Below are positions 63,826 to 64,000 of a stretch of DNA of 64,000 nucleotides, one piece after another; position 1 is the first letter of the stretch; the number at the start of each line of letters is the position of its first letter. The notes beneath the pieces were generated by a model. That model saw only the letters and a list, made by a program, of their open reading frames with translations. It was not told the origin of the DNA and searched no databases. A program made the position numbers and the translations under genes. Where the stretch lies: the NCBI RefSeq assembly GCF_023277745.1, contig NZ_CP086322.1, positions 7,316,001 through 7,380,000 of the forward strand, written 5' to 3'. Source of the stretch: Streptomyces halobius (GTDB lineage: Bacteria; Actinomycetota; Actinomycetes; Streptomycetales; Streptomycetaceae).

Positions 63826-64000
63826 GTGCACTCCGCCTCCGGCCTCCGGGTCCGTGCCGCCACCCCCGCCGACCTGGAGACGATTGCCGCCGTGCACACC
63901 CGCGCCCGCGCGGCGTACGCCCGTGCACGGGTCCCGGACGCCCCCTTCGACGCGCCGGCCGAACACGCCCGCCGGCGCGCCGCCTGGGCACACGTCCTGG
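63826..64000 (+). CDS. GNAT-family N-acetyltransferase (3' end outside window)
   Basis: Only the first 58 residues are visible: HSASGLRVRAATPADLETIA then AVHTRARAAYARARVPDA, the start of a GNAT domain with the PADLE-type first strand and helix. GTG 63826, or GTG 63802 overlapping the dehydrogenase stop, are possible starts; no clear ribosome site. It continues beyond base 64000. Confidence 0.75.
   Translation, partial: MHSASGLRVRAATPADLETIAAVHTRARAAYARARVPDAPFDAPAEHARRRAAWAHVL

Noticed and set aside
61191..63899. 902-aa ORF antisense to the dehydrogenase
   Set aside because: Shadow frame across the dehydrogenase and IclR genes; repetitive Gly/Ala/Val sequence.

Overview
High G+C, dense gene packing, frequent GTG starts, 4-bp start/stop overlaps and the gene set (whiA, the RapZ-YvcK-WhiA block, an RbpA paralogue, opcA, TerD proteins, a class F sortase) point to a Streptomyces chromosome, core region. 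Most of the window is conserved housekeeping DNA. The accessory material is an IS110 insertion, a drug-exporter/TetR cassette, a tandem-repeat small gene, and several dispersed GC-rich palindromic elements, three of which lie in frame inside genes.

Layout. 0-5.7 kb: the 3' part of uvrA, convergent with a LacI regulator/PfkB sugar kinase pair that has tandem LacI-type operators upstream. 5.7-9 kb: a Tat-type Rieske lipoprotein, an HTH regulator, and a secreted papain-like cysteine protease paired with a membrane-anchored protein. 9-14.1 kb: uvrC-rapZ-yvcK-whiA, each overlapping the next. 14.4-20.3 kb: gap, pgk, tpiA, secG, an rbpA-family gene and pgi. 20.4-27 kb, minus strand: tkt-tal-zwf-opcA-pgl, the oxidative and non-oxidative pentose phosphate pathway. 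27.4-33 kb: heme O/heme A synthesis (ctaB, ctaA), a small conserved protein, an amidohydrolase-like protein and an ABC-2 exporter. 33.1-39.8 kb: the SUF iron-sulfur operon (sufR-B-D-ferredoxin-C-S-U-T), closed by a perfect hairpin.

40-46.3 kb is mosaic: IS110 transposase with a structured leader that may be a bridge RNA, an SMR exporter with its TetR regulator and an operator over the SMR start codon, dapD, a pentapeptide-repeat small gene coupled to a Cys-rich hypothetical gene, and an EI24 membrane protein. 46.4-54.7 kb: a small basic protein, a secreted endo/exonuclease, an acidic hypothetical, a PhoX-type phosphatase, a methyltransferase and a two-domain TerD protein. 54.7-64 kb: a GlsB-type membrane protein, an NAD-dependent epimerase-like enzyme, a class F sortase, a secreted tail-anchored protein, a NarL-type two-component system next to a frameshifted membrane-protein gene, and a divergent IclR/ketoglutarate-semialdehyde-dehydrogenase pair. 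A GNAT acetyltransferase runs off the right edge.

The metabolic genes form a carbon-flux cluster (lower glycolysis, pgi, pentose phosphate pathway) beside heme A and Fe-S assembly, so central metabolism and respiratory cofactor supply are co-located. I saw no tRNA, rRNA or CRISPR array.
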